Below, one piece after another: positions 1-8,050 of a stretch of 11,037 bases of DNA. The DNA comes from Thalassiosira profunda (taxonomy: Eukaryota; Bacillariophyta; Thalassiosirophyceae; Thalassiosirales; Thalassiosiraceae). The stretch spans positions 1-11,037 of the forward strand of contig JALLAP010000686.1 in the NCBI GenBank assembly GCA_036939355.1. The letters run 5' to 3'. Position numbers and translations under genes: made by a program. The notes under the pieces were generated by a model, which searched no databases, was not told the DNA's origin, and saw nothing but the letters and a program-made list of their open reading frames with translations. The stretch's first letter is position 1; each line of letters starts with the position of its first letter.

Positions 1-306
1 CCACCCAGCCCTAACGATTGGCCCCCATCGACCGTGCCAACAACGACGCCATCACTCGGCGGATTGTTGCATGCGGGAGAGAGACGTCGACCCCCCGGGG
101 ATCTTGTGCCCCCGGCAGGCTCGACCGACCAGACGAACACAAGGACATGTGCCACCTCAACGTGCACATGCACCATCCTCGCGGACGTGGGACCGACACC
201 CAAGGTGAACCCCACTACCAAGAGCGCGGCGCCATCGCAGATGCGCACCACCGACGACAAACTATCAAGCGGGGGGAGGCATTCAGCCTGCTCCCCAACG
301 CCTACA

Positions 307-326
307 CTCTAACGAAAGAGTTAGAG
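307..326. other. Perfect 7-bp hairpin
   Basis: Arms ctctaac (307-313) and gttagag (320-326) flank a 6-nt loop, gaaaga. It has no U tract and no adjacent gene. Nothing ties it to a known RNA family. Confidence 0.5.
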
Positions 327-542
327 ACCCAAGGCTGACCGTCGACTGCAGCGGCAGCACCCCTGACAACCGATCCGCCGCGCGTGCCAAACGTCCCATG
401 CCTCTTCGTCCTAAGGCATTCCGCCCTTCGGGAGGGGAGGCACGTGCATGCGGCCCGGGGGGAGGGGGGAACTATGCAATAGCACCCGACACTACCTCCA
501 ATGGAGACGACCGTGCACCACCCAGCTGAACCATGAGCAGGA

Positions 543-569
543 GCAAGGGGTTTATTTTTTTCCCCTTGC
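543..569. other. Perfect 8-bp GC-rich hairpin with AATAAA in the loop (minus strand)
   Basis: Arms gcaagggg (543-550) and ccccttgc (562-569) flank an 11-nt T-rich loop. On the minus strand the loop contains AATAAA (556-551), the canonical polyadenylation hexamer, in the same orientation as the retroelement and about 540 nt past its (GA)n tract. It could serve as a 3'-end signal for a minus-strand transcript. This is a sequence match only. Confidence 0.45.
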
Positions 570-1091
570 AACGATCGTGAGATGGCACGGGGAGTGCATC
601 CTCAAGCGAAAGGGGACAGATCGACTTCGGAGGATAGGGGAGGGAGCCGGGAACCACGAGAAGGGAAGGGAGAGGGCTGAGGTTGGAAGGAGGAGGGAAA
701 GGGCGACCCGATCTGCACTGGGATCCCCCAGCTTGAACACTTGCATTCACCAATTGGAGTCTCCTTTGCCGGCCCGCAACAGACGACCGCCGGCGGAGAC
801 GGATGTGCTTGTTTAGGTTGACGAATCGGCCCAGGCTTTCGGTGAAAGAGCCATCGCCGTGGCAGAGCCCCAGCACCTTCACACCGCAATCTCCACTCTT
901 CCTCGCCGGACTTGAGGAACCCGCCGACCATCAGGCCACGGCTATAGTGGCGAAAGCCTTGCGTACGCCAACAGTGCCTCCCAACCGGGAGCCCGAGTGT
1001 GCGCGGGGAGTGCGATCTATGTCAAGCACCATGCAGACGTTGGTGTGATCGTCCGAGTAGGACCTAGTATGACGTACTCTAAAATTTCTAT

Positions 1092-2490
1092 TTATCTCTC
1101 TCTCTCTCTCTCTCTCTTAAATGACATCGGATTATCTCTATTTGCTTGTCTTGATGCCGACATCTCTTTTGTCTTTCTTTTGCCCCTCGAAGGGACAGCA
1201 CCAGCATCGGGGCCGGGTCGCATCTTCCGCGATGCGCTTGGGCTCGTTGATGAGCCCGCATGCCGGTCGGACTTGACCGGGATGTATTCTGTCGTTCCCC
1301 TATCTTCCTGACATGAGGCCCCCTCCTCACGTCGACACGCCCCCTGTGTGCCCCTATCTTCCCTCCCTTCTCGGCACGCCCCCTGCGTGCCCGTTTCGGT
1401 CTCCTCTCGTCTCCTCCCTTCTCCAGGCGAGGCATTGCCTGCTGGAGGTGATTGATGCATACCATTTTCGCTCGTCCCCTCCTCTGCTCGTCTTTTTCGA
1501 GCACTGGAGGTGTACGCGCGAGGCCTGGGATGTGGCCTGTTGAAAATTGCAAGGCTGTCCTGGCTCACTGCTCCATCCTGCACCTGTCTCGCTGCTTTCA
1601 TGGCTGAGTCCATCGCGGCCGCCCAGTTCTGTCGGTCCGCGCTGCGTCCTTCGCCGAGCTCGCCAAAGTCAATGCGCAACAGATGCTGATGCCGTGGCAG
1701 TAATTCAGCTGGGTCTGTCTCCATCAACTCTCGTACCTTCGCGAAGAGTTTGGCGTGTTCGACCTGGGTGAGACCCTCAGATCGAAAGTGTACGCGCGCG
1801 TTGCGTACAAGCCATTGCTTGTGCGTGACGAGGACCAAGGCCTCAACGAGGCGGCAAGCCCAGCGGTCGATGGCTCGCACGCCAGCCTCTGCCGCCATGC
1901 CTTTCAGCTCGTCGATGAATACGCTGCTGATTCGGCCCTCCACGAACGAGTCCCATCCTAAGCGATCTTGAACGCGCGCCAATCGAACGAAGCCATTGTC
2001 GCGGCTGTCCAGGCACTGTCGGAAAGACAGTGTGTCCTGAGCGAGAAGGTATCCCTCGACCATTTCGACGAGGTCGATATCCACGTCGTCCTCCTCGAGG
2101 ATATCTACCACCGATTCGACTGTTTGTTGGAGCATGGCGCGTCTCGCCTCCTCTGGGCATCGTGTGATATGCTTCGATGTCTCCACAGTTGTCTGGCAGC
2201 AGGGGCATCGATTATCGTGCGTGGCATCCCAACGATGGAGTTGGTTGTTGGTGCCGCTGCAATCGGCGACGTGTTTGGTGAGGAAGACCCGCAGCATCGT
2301 GGGCCATCCCCGCTGTACCTTCTCCAGTCCCTTCCACCAAATCCGATCGAAGTCGTCGCTGTCCACAATGCCTTTGCGATGGAGGAGGGCGCGTGCGATG
2401 GGTTTGCCCTGATGCAGATCGAACGCGTTCGCCATTGAGCTGCTGACTTTTCCCTCGCTGGTGGTCACGCAGATATCTTCGAGAGGGAAG
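1092..2490 (-). CDS. ORF2 segment 5: Cys/His finger and helical C-terminal domain
   Basis: After RNase H the protein continues with helical sequence (WWKGLEKVQRGWPTMLRVFLTKHVADC, then LHRWDATHDNRC) leading into a finger, CPCC-X8-H-X3-C (2207-2157), which LINE-type ORF2 proteins often use to bind nucleic acid. It then has DRLGWDSFVEGRISS (near 1958), RAIDRWACRLVEALVLVTHKQWLVRNARVH (to about 1790) and a last helical part ending near 1600. This layout (HRW, CPxC...H...C, GW..F.EG, W..RN) matches my memory of C-termini of diatom-type reverse transcriptases. From about 1560 the frame turns into Arg/Glu/Gly-rich low complexity and runs through the (GA)11 tract to TAA at 1094-1092. The true stop could be earlier, and this last 150 codons may be 3' UTR. 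Confidence 0.8.
1095..1116. repeat. (TC)11 tract, (GA)11 on the element strand, at the 3' end
   Basis: Eleven uninterrupted TC units on the plus strand read as (GA)11 on the element strand. They lie just before the TAA that closes the last ORF2 frame and just before sequence without any element signature. Some non-LTR elements end in a simple-repeat tail instead of poly(A), so this is my best marker for the 3' end. An ordinary internal microsatellite is the alternative. Confidence 0.85.
1219..1447. other. Run of potential stem-loops near the element 3' end
   Basis: Inverted repeats follow one another closely: 1219-1224/1231-1236 (6-bp stem, 6-nt loop), 1240-1245/1252-1257 (6 and 6), 1263-1268/1275-1280 (6 and 6), 1334-1340/1346-1352 (7-bp imperfect, 5-nt loop), 1373-1379/1385-1391 (7-bp perfect, 5-nt loop) and 1421-1426/1442-1447 with an inner 4-bp stem 1430-1433/1437-1440. 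The second hairpin may extend through 1232-1235/1258-1261, in competition with the first. The 1334 and 1373 hairpins are diverged copies 39 nt apart with the same loop (AGGGG on the element strand). Position suggests RNA structure bound by the RT, as known for stem-loops at some LINE 3' ends. Function is inferred. Confidence 0.6.
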
Positions 2491-4605
2491 CTGGATGGGA
2501 TATTCTCCAGTTTGGAGCGCCGCTCGCAGGCCTTTGTCAGCGAGGTCGTCCGCTTCGATGTTGGCTTGCTCGCGAGGCGAGCATTCCTCGAATGGTTTCT
2601 CCTTGTCGACGTGGCCTTTAATCCAGCAAAACTGCGAGCGGAAGGGGTTCGTCGTCACGTATTTGCGCAGGCAGCGCAGGCAGTCCGCCTGCGCCTGCTT
2701 CTCTGGCAAGGAGCGTGTAGGCGAGTTGCCATGGCCAACGACGCCCGAGTTGTCGCAATCGATGCTGACGAGAGGGTACACGCTGGGTACGCCCTGTGTA
2801 GCAGCGCGCAGAACCAGCTGCAGCGCCATGGCCCCCAAGATCTCGCCTCGATAGTTGTCTGCCATCGACGAGCGTTCCACCCAGACTCCCTTCGCCTTCT
2901 TGCCTGTCAGCGTGCATATGATGACGAACGCCCCTGAGCACACCTGCGAGTCCAGCTTCTCCTGGTAGGACCCGTCGTGGGCCAGCAGCAGAGAGCCCGC
3001 CGAGAGCCCCTCTGCGATCCATTTCCCATCGTCGTCGCAGTGGAAGCGCTCCCAAAAGCCAGTGCCGCCGAGGTGGTAGAGGCTGTGCCGGAAGCTCGTG
3101 TGCTCGTGAGTCGGTGCCGGAGGCGGTATGGACGAATGGAGGCGTAACATCGACTCATTGGCCGGATACACTGTGGCGCAGCGTCCCAGGGGAGCTGCAC
3201 CGATGCCTGTAGCCATCCATCGAAAAAGAGCGCCTGCTCGTGTGGGCCGGGCCGACTCGTCGCGCACGAAAATGTCGTGATACTCGTGCGCCCCTCGCTG
3301 CCGCGGCGAGTACAACAGTTGGCCACAGGTCGACGCCACCCAGGATGCAGGACGATGCGGTTCGATGAGGAAGGGCCCAAGGTCGAGAGGGAGGCGACGA
3401 ACGACGCGCTCGAAGAGGGCGAAGTCCTTTCGACGAGGACGTTCCAAAGGAAAGGAGTGCTTCGACGATGGGGTTTTCTCCCTGCCAAGGATGGAAATGT
3501 CCAGCGACTTGCCATCGCAGCAGGCGATGTCCGATAAGTGCATCACCTCCTTGTAATGACGCACGATGTTGAAACGCTGGAGATCCTCCCCCACCACCCC
3601 TTGCTGAAAAGCTGCAGTCACCAGCGACTTGTCGCCCTCTCGCACTGGCTTAATGTGCCAGTCTGGATGTAAGTCCACCTCGATTTGGATGAGGTCGACG
3701 AGTCGCCAGAGATGGTGGAACCACGTGCCCTCAGTCGCCAGGTGCCCAAACGTACCAAAGTCATGGGCCAATGGGTTGTTGTACAGCCCCAGTTCCATTA
3801 GAAACGATTCGTAGCAGTGCATTGCCATACGCCCCTCCGCGCTGTTGCTGCCCCAGTGCCAGTGCGCCAGGAGGAAGCCCAGTTTTGAGCTAAGGGCCAT
3901 CGTCGTAAAGTTGGGCATGGCCAGGCCGTGGTAGCGCGATGGAAGTGTGCGCCATTCTTTGCCAATGTTTCGATTGACGCCCAGCTTGGGCAGCACGCGA
4001 TAGTACATTCGCTGAACGTGCTTCTCGAGCGCCTTCGGCGGCATTGTCACTGCCACGAGGCCGTACTCCGCCCCTTTCATCAGCTGAAACTGGAAGCTGA
4101 ACCACGCGTCCCGAGGATCGAGCGGCTTGGTATCGAGCCGGTCCGCCCAGTCGTATCCCTTCTTGCACATCGCCGTCATGTGCTCCTCGCCCGTGCCCAA
4201 GGGCTTAAAGTGCACCCCCAGCATCTTCTCGGCTTCGTCCATGTCGCGGGTTGGGATGTAGACAAACGACCCGTCTGGCTGGGGGATATGGACGTGCCCC
4301 ACGGCCTCGCTGCCGTCAGCCAAGACGAAATGCTCAGAGGGCGCAGGGAAGTGGCGTCGACGCTTGAGGTACGCCTTGCCTCGCACGAAACGATAGAAGT
4401 AGAGATAGGCGTAGCACTTGTCTCGTTTGAGGGCGCCTCCAATCGCCTGTCCCGGTAGCCCCCATCGCGTCACGCCCTCCTGCGTGTGCACGATCATCTC
4501 GACGTCGTCCGCGTCGACAGTTGGCGAGCGAAAGAGGAGATCCGTGTCGTCGACGTACATCGCAGCCGCCAGGAGGAACACTCGCACATGTACGCCGAGG
4601 AGAGT
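2485..4605 (-). CDS. ORF2 segment 4: RT motif C, thumb/connection and RNase H
   Basis: The frame opens with FLLAAAMYVDDTDLLF, the YxDD active site of the RT (YVDD at 4557-4546), then motif D/E-like sequence (GGALKRDKCYAYL) and a long thumb/connection region. RNase H follows. The first Asp is in LLAHDGSYQ (codon at 2976), Glu in NYRGEILGA (2844), Asp in IDCDNSGVV (about 2754), His in WIKGHVDK (2613) and the last Asp in NIEADDLADKG (about 2550), which completes the D-E-D-H-D set. RNase H would degrade the RNA strand of the hybrid. The frame breaks near 2482-2495; the open stretch below that point in this frame (to 2212) is a shadow. About 400 residues between motif C and RNase H is long. Confidence 0.9.
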
Positions 4606-5845
4606 TTCGCTCCATTCCCTTGGCGGCGGTAGGCGTTGACTGCCAGCGAACTCGTGCAGCTGAAACCAGATGGCCCAGCTGTGTTCCCTTGCCCCAGGCC
4701 CATCAGTGGCTCATCGGGCGAGCCGCCGAACGTCTCCTTTGATTCGCCGAAGCCTGTGCGCAGACAGAACTGCATCACCTGGAGGCAAGTGAGCATAACT
4801 TTCACAGACTTGGCGTTCACGCCCCAGGCTTGGAAGGCGATGCTCTGCATGGGGTGGGCGACGCGGTCATAACAGTCGCTGAAGTCGCATCCGACGATGG
4901 CCGCGGGGTGGTGCATGATCTTCGAGTCATCCGAGAAGAGCGTCTTGACCATCACAGCCCCAGTGCTCTGTGAGCCTTTCTTGGCAAAGTTCTCCATTGG
5001 AATCAGCTCGTGGGCTGCCGCGTTGTCCATCATACGCTTCGCGAAGATCAGCTTGTTCAGCCAGTTGAAGTCCGCTTCGAACAGGCAGATGGCACGCAGT
5101 CGATGGACGTAATTGTTGCCAAAGATTTTCTCAAGCAGGACAGTCAGCCCACGCCCCCATCTCGAGAGCGGGACGCCCTTTCGCGCGCATGCCGACAGCT
5201 TGGCAGCGTGAAGTATCGAAAGAGACTGGTCGGAGCTCGCGGCCTTGTAGTGGCCAAAGTGCAGCTTGCTAACTGACGAAGAGATGCGCTCGTTGGCCGT
5301 CTTCCAATACGACGAAAAGTCCTCTGCCGTCACGTAGTTGGCCACCTGCTCCTTCGACAGGCTGGCGTACGTGTGGTGCGCCTCCTCGCACAGCAATCTC
5401 GTCGCTGGGCAGCAGTTGGGCGGGAATTCGTACGTGCCCTCGAGGATGCGAATCACCGCCTCTGTGTCGCCTAGGAAACCCACGTCGTCGAAAAGCTTGC
5501 CCTTCATGATAGGGGCAGTGAAAGCGACGCGGAAGCGTTCAGACAGGTGCGAACTGATGCGGAGGAAGACGTCCTCCTTGGATCCAAACTCCTCCACCGA
5601 TTCATCAGGGAGCTTCACTCGAACCGAGAAGACAGCGTTAGTTCGAGCTTTCTTCGTTGAAGCGTTGACCCCGCGCCACTGTGCCTTATTCTTTTCGACG
5701 TGCATGATGCGCAGGATGGCCGCGGCTCGATCCTCGTCGTCCTTCGATTGGGCATCGCACAGGCAATCCCTCAGATGCTCGCGTCGAAGTTGTGGGGCCT
5801 GTTTGCTCAGCTCCTTCAGCTTCTCGCGACACACCAGTATCTCAC
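4600..5845 (-). CDS. ORF2 segment 3: reverse transcriptase fingers and palm (motifs A and B)
   Basis: After a shift near 5829-5836 the reading continues as CREKLKELSKQ and a charged linker (RIMHVEKNKAQWRGVN), then the RT fingers (YWKTANERISSSVSKLHFGHYKAA) and palm. Motif A is AIVGCDFSDCYDRV, with catalytic aspartate(s) in CDFSD (4892-4860). Motif B is LMGLGQGNTAGPSG (GQGxxxGP, 4700-4671). The reading goes on to LAVNAYRRQGNGAKL and then breaks near 4596-4607, just before motif C, which lies in another frame. The enzyme copies element RNA into DNA at the nick. The open frame extends upstream to 6164, but that part overlaps the endonuclease linker out of frame and is excluded. The fingers/palm spacing resembles algal and diatom RTs I recall. 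Confidence 0.9.
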
Positions 5846-5879
5846 CGCAAGCTGCTCCCTTGTAATCACGCGAGGGTCG

Positions 5880-5969
5880 CAGATGCTCTTCGCCTTGCAG
5901 TCTCGAATGAGGTTGCGCGGGTCTCAGATGCTCTTCGCCTTGCAGTCTCGAATGAGGTTGCGCGGGTCT
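5880..5969. repeat. Perfect 45-bp tandem duplication in ORF2
   Basis: Two identical 45-bp units lie head to tail (5880-5924 and 5925-5969), each beginning cagatgctct on the plus strand. The length is 15 codons, so the duplication itself keeps frame. However, on the minus strand the junction changes a TGC codon to TGA (5926-5924) and so stops the endonuclease-linker frame. In the overlapping frame it appears as a repeated 15-residue peptide. Exact identity of the units points to a recent event or an assembly artefact. Confidence 0.97.
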
Positions 5970-6955
5970 GGCACGAGCCCTTCGAGGAAGCGAGCGACGC
6001 GTTGGAGCAGCCATCGTCTCGTCAGCCACACGCCCACCTGGGGGCTCCACTCGATGTGGCACATCTTGAATTTGGAGCAGGACGCCTCGGCCGAGAGCAT
6101 GTAGTCCGTCAGCTCGTCGTCCCAGCGGTCCATTATCCACTGGAAGTCGTTCGTCGATACCCATTCCAGCGTCTGAAGAATGTTGTTGAGCTTGGAGAAC
6201 ATTCGATGCTCCTTCAGCAGGCGCTTGAGGTCGGACGTGTACGCCCCGACGATTCGCTCTGAGTTGCAGTGGAGGTTGCGCGCGCCCGGCCTCACCACTC
6301 TAGGGAAGTTGCTGCCCAGAATCGAGTCGGAGGTGCAGTCGATGAGGAAGACGAGATGGTCTCCCACGCCACTCTTTCGTGGCAGGATAGCGACACCTGT
6401 CGTCTCCACGCCGGTCGTTGCAAAGATGCCCATCAGTGGAGTGGAGCCGCGCTCGTGTGTTGCTGGAACGTCTCGACCTGTCGTACGACGGCATTGCTCG
6501 GCCATGTTGAGATCTGGCTCGGCTAGCCGCTTTGCCCAGCACCCCGTGTAGATGTTTTCGTTGAAATCGCCCATGAGGACGAGCTCCTCTCCCGCCTCCT
6601 TCCAGGCCTTCAGCTGCGCCACGAGTTGCAGGAACAGAATCGTTCGTGGCGAGCGAGTATCGCCGCGACCCTCCCAGTAAAGCTCCTGCTGAGCAAAGAC
6701 TGCGCCTGGGTACGCCGAGTTGACGCAGGGATTGTACAACACGACGAATCGTGTGCGCTTGCCTGGGCCTCCCACCAGGATCCACGCCCAACGCCCCAAG
6801 TGCTCCGCGTCGACTCCTGATCCCAGGAAGTATTGGGAGAGGCGCCCGCGCGTCAGGATGGCAGTACCACCCTTCTGGTCTCGTGCCCGCTTGTCCTCCT
6901 GCGAGTTGAAGCCCACCGCAGTGCGCGTGTCGTCGTGTGGACAGATGAGGCGGGG
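5924..6955 (-). CDS. ORF2 segment 2: second half of EEP endonuclease and linker
   Basis: This segment carries the remaining APE-like signature. GGTAILTRG is a typical core strand. FVVLYNP contains the Tyr/Pro motif. LMGDFNENIYTG holds the catalytic DFN (GDFN at 6571-6560), and GVGDHLVFLIDC holds the terminal Asp-His pair (D 6361, H 6358). With the upstream Asn and Glu this is a complete active site. Downstream is a helical linker (VGAYTSDLKRLLKEHRMFSKLNNIL, then DRWDDELTDYMLSAEASC, then WLTRRWLLQRVARFLEGL) that precedes the RT in such proteins. The frame ends at TGA 5926-5924, which exists only because of the 45-bp tandem duplication: in the second repeat copy the equivalent codon is TGC. Confidence 0.88.
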   Translation of the reverse strand, partial: PRLICPHDDTRTAVGFNSQEDKRARDQKGGTAILTRGRLSQYFLGSGVDAEHLGRWAWILVGGPGKRTRFVVLYNPCVNSAYPGAVFAQQELYWEGRGDTRSPRTILFLQLVAQLKAWKEAGEELVLMGDFNENIYTGCWAKRLAEPDLNMAEQCRRTTGRDVPATHERGSTPLMGIFATTGVETTGVAILPRKSGVGDHLVFLIDCTSDSILGSNFPRVVRPGARNLHCNSERIVGAYTSDLKRLLKEHRMFSKLNNILQTLEWVSTNDFQWIMDRWDDELTDYMLSAEASCSKFKMCHIEWSPQVGVWLTRRWLLQRVARFLEGLVPDPRNLIRDCKAKSI

Positions 6956-7566
6956 AATTGGCGGCTGGATTCGGCGTAGCGCCAATCGGCCTGCGTTTCG
7001 CAGCCAGCGAGCCCATCCATGTCGTACTTGCGGGCGAGGCTGTTGACGCCGTTGATCTTGCGATCACCAGTAAACACGCCCAGGCTGTTCCAGTTCTCCA
7101 ACATGAAGCGCAGAACGTCAAGCGGCTTGGCGAGGGGAAGCTCGCCATAGCGGCCGGTGCGCATGAAGTCTCGCACCTCTTGTTCGACTGCACGAGTCGC
7201 CTCTCGTTCTGTCGTAGCTCGCTGGCGTGCGGTGGCATGCATCGCCGCTCGTTCCGCCCCCTTCGAGCTCGACTGGAACTCTCTATTGGCGAGATCGATG
7301 AGCGCGCTCGTCGCGGGGGTGATCTTCTTTTTGTATTTGGAGCCACCTCGATCGAAGTGTTGATATTGGGCTCTGAACCCTCGCTCCGCCTGGGACTGCT
7401 GCCACTTGCTCGCCCTGGACTGTCGTCCTGCTTGGCGTCGGCTGCGGCCATCCCCTCGCTGCCTTCGTCGGCTGCGGTGCTCCTCTCCTTCCTCCTCGCC
7501 CTCTAAGTAGAAGGCGTTGTCGTTGTTGTTGTTGTCGCTGCCATTGCGGCGCAGACCGGATCCCAT
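6952..7566 (-). CDS. ORF2 segment 1: N-terminal extension and first half of EEP endonuclease
   Basis: The segment starts at ATG 7566 with an Asn tract (NGSDNNNNDN), an acidic patch and an Arg-rich basic stretch (HRSRRRQRGDGRSRRQAGRQSR), then a Lys-rich and helical region. The endonuclease fold begins near 7100 with NWNSLG, the Asn-containing first motif of APE-like nucleases (N codon at 7095). It is followed by the metal-binding glutamate in GCETQADWR (E codon at 6999). Frame is lost at the GGGG run 6952-6955 right after RYAESSRQFP. The rest of the nuclease resumes one base out, so a one-base change restores continuity. The nuclease would cut target DNA to start reverse transcription. Confidence 0.85.
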
Positions 7567-7676
7567 CGTTGTTAAGTTGTTTTGTTTGGCGCTGTGGCGA
7601 ATGGTGGTCCAGAAGCTGTAGTCGATTGTGCTTCGTAGGGTTGCCGTCGTCGCCTGAAAGTTCGCATAAGTTGGTC

Positions 7677-7776
7677 GTTGTTTTCCCCCCTCCTCCCTCT
7701 CCCCTCGAGTCCCCCCTTCCCCTATTCCCCTCATTCCCTCTCCCCCCCCTCCTCCCCCCATTCCCTGGCGCCCTCA
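7677..7776 (-). promoter_or_regulatory. ORF1/ORF2 junction: TGA stop followed by G-run tract (possible G-quadruplex)
   Basis: On the minus strand the ORF1 TGA is followed, about 12 nt later, by a purine-rich stretch of about 80 nt with many separate runs of three to eight G (complement of the C runs at 7685-7690, 7711-7716, 7727-7730, 7742-7749 and 7754-7759, among others). This is enough for one or more G-quadruplexes in the transcript. ORF2 must be translated by some non-standard route (reinitiation, internal entry or stop readthrough). A structured element placed just after the ORF1 stop is where such control would be expected. The function is inference; the base pattern is directly visible. 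Confidence 0.5.
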
Positions 7777-8050
7777 TGGGCCGCTCTCCGACGCTGCAGG
7801 AGGTGCGTCCTGGCGTGGGCCGTGGATACCAGATGAAGGGCTGCCCCCCTGGGCCAACATGGCCCTCATCTCCTCGAGCTGCTGCTCGAGAGACACAGTT
7901 TTCTCCTCCGCTTCCTTGGCCTTCGCCTCGGCCTCTGTCTTCTCCTTCTTGGCCATCGCCAGGTCGATCGCGCGCGTCTCGAACTCCCTGCCATAACGCT
8001 TGGTGTCCATCGACCTGAAGGACGAGTTGCCCTCCGAGCCAGCGAACCCC
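7774..8050 (-). CDS. ORF1 segment 3: C-terminal coiled coil and stop
   Basis: After a one-base shift in the GGGG run (8047-8050 on the plus strand, read as G on the minus strand), ORF1 continues in a frame whose protein is again Lys/Glu/Ala-rich: FETRAIDLAMAKKEK followed by KEAEEKTVSLEQQLEEMRAML, a clear coiled-coil heptad pattern. The last residues are a Gly/Ser/Pro-rich tail. The frame ends at TGA (7776-7774). It is the same frame as the start of ORF2: an in-frame ATG lies 12 nt beyond the stop (7761-7759), and the frame stays open from there into the endonuclease domain. Confidence 0.65.

Larger units (their letters stand above)
1..1091. other. GC-rich left flank, no recognisable gene
   Basis: This lies downstream of the element 3' end. 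Several short frames are open on both strands, but they are low in recognisable motifs, overlap one another and have the Arg/Pro/Ser-rich composition expected of non-coding GC-rich DNA. A purine-rich tract with many G runs is at about 636-704. Inverted repeats are at 95-100/110-115, 307-313/320-326 and 543-550/562-569. Because its GC content matches the element more than the right flank does, part of it could still be element 3' UTR, with the (GA)n tract internal. Confidence 0.45.
1092..7566 (-). pseudogene. ORF2: endonuclease-reverse transcriptase-RNase H polyprotein, four frame breaks
   Basis: The replication protein is about 2,160 codons if it starts at the ATG 7566-7564, or about 2,225 if it starts at the ATG 7761-7759. 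Domain order is EEP endonuclease (about 7100-6350), linker (6350-5500), RT (about 5480-4000), RNase H (about 2990-2520), a C-X2-C-X8-H-X3-C finger (2207-2157) and a helical C-terminal domain (about 1960-1600). It is read in successive frames with breaks near 6952-6955, 5829-5836, 4596-4607 and 2482-2495, plus a TGA at 5926-5924 made by a 45-bp duplication. In intact relatives this enzyme nicks DNA and primes reverse transcription at the nick. The catalytic residues of all three enzymes are present, so damage is confined to indels. It is long for a LINE ORF2 of this domain set. Confidence 0.88.

Noticed and set aside
18..338. Two overlapping plus-strand frames at the left edge (18-338 and 34-312)
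   Set aside because: Pro/Thr/Arg-rich and mutually overlapping, without domain or start context. I could not separate them from non-coding GC-rich DNA.
472..931. Minus-strand frames 472-882 and 602-931 downstream of the element
   Set aside because: Short, overlapping, Ser/Pro-rich toward the end, and not matched to any family I know. They could be a fragment of another gene but cannot be supported.
1088..1552. Alternative minus-strand frame (154 codons) over the 3' end
   Set aside because: Arg-rich and without motif; it overlaps the hairpin run and both frames pass through the (GA)n tract, so neither is clearly coding.
1968..2438. Plus-strand open frame of 156 codons
   Set aside because: Antisense to the ORF2 finger region; no recognisable motif.
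2212..2480. Continuation of the RNase H frame below 2480
   Set aside because: The Cys/His finger and conserved helical tail are in the neighbouring frame over the same bases.
7283..8046. Continuation of the ORF1 middle frame to 7283
   Set aside because: Beyond the G4 run the protein turns Gly/Arg-rich and unstructured and overlaps ORF2, while another frame carries a clean coiled coil and stop.
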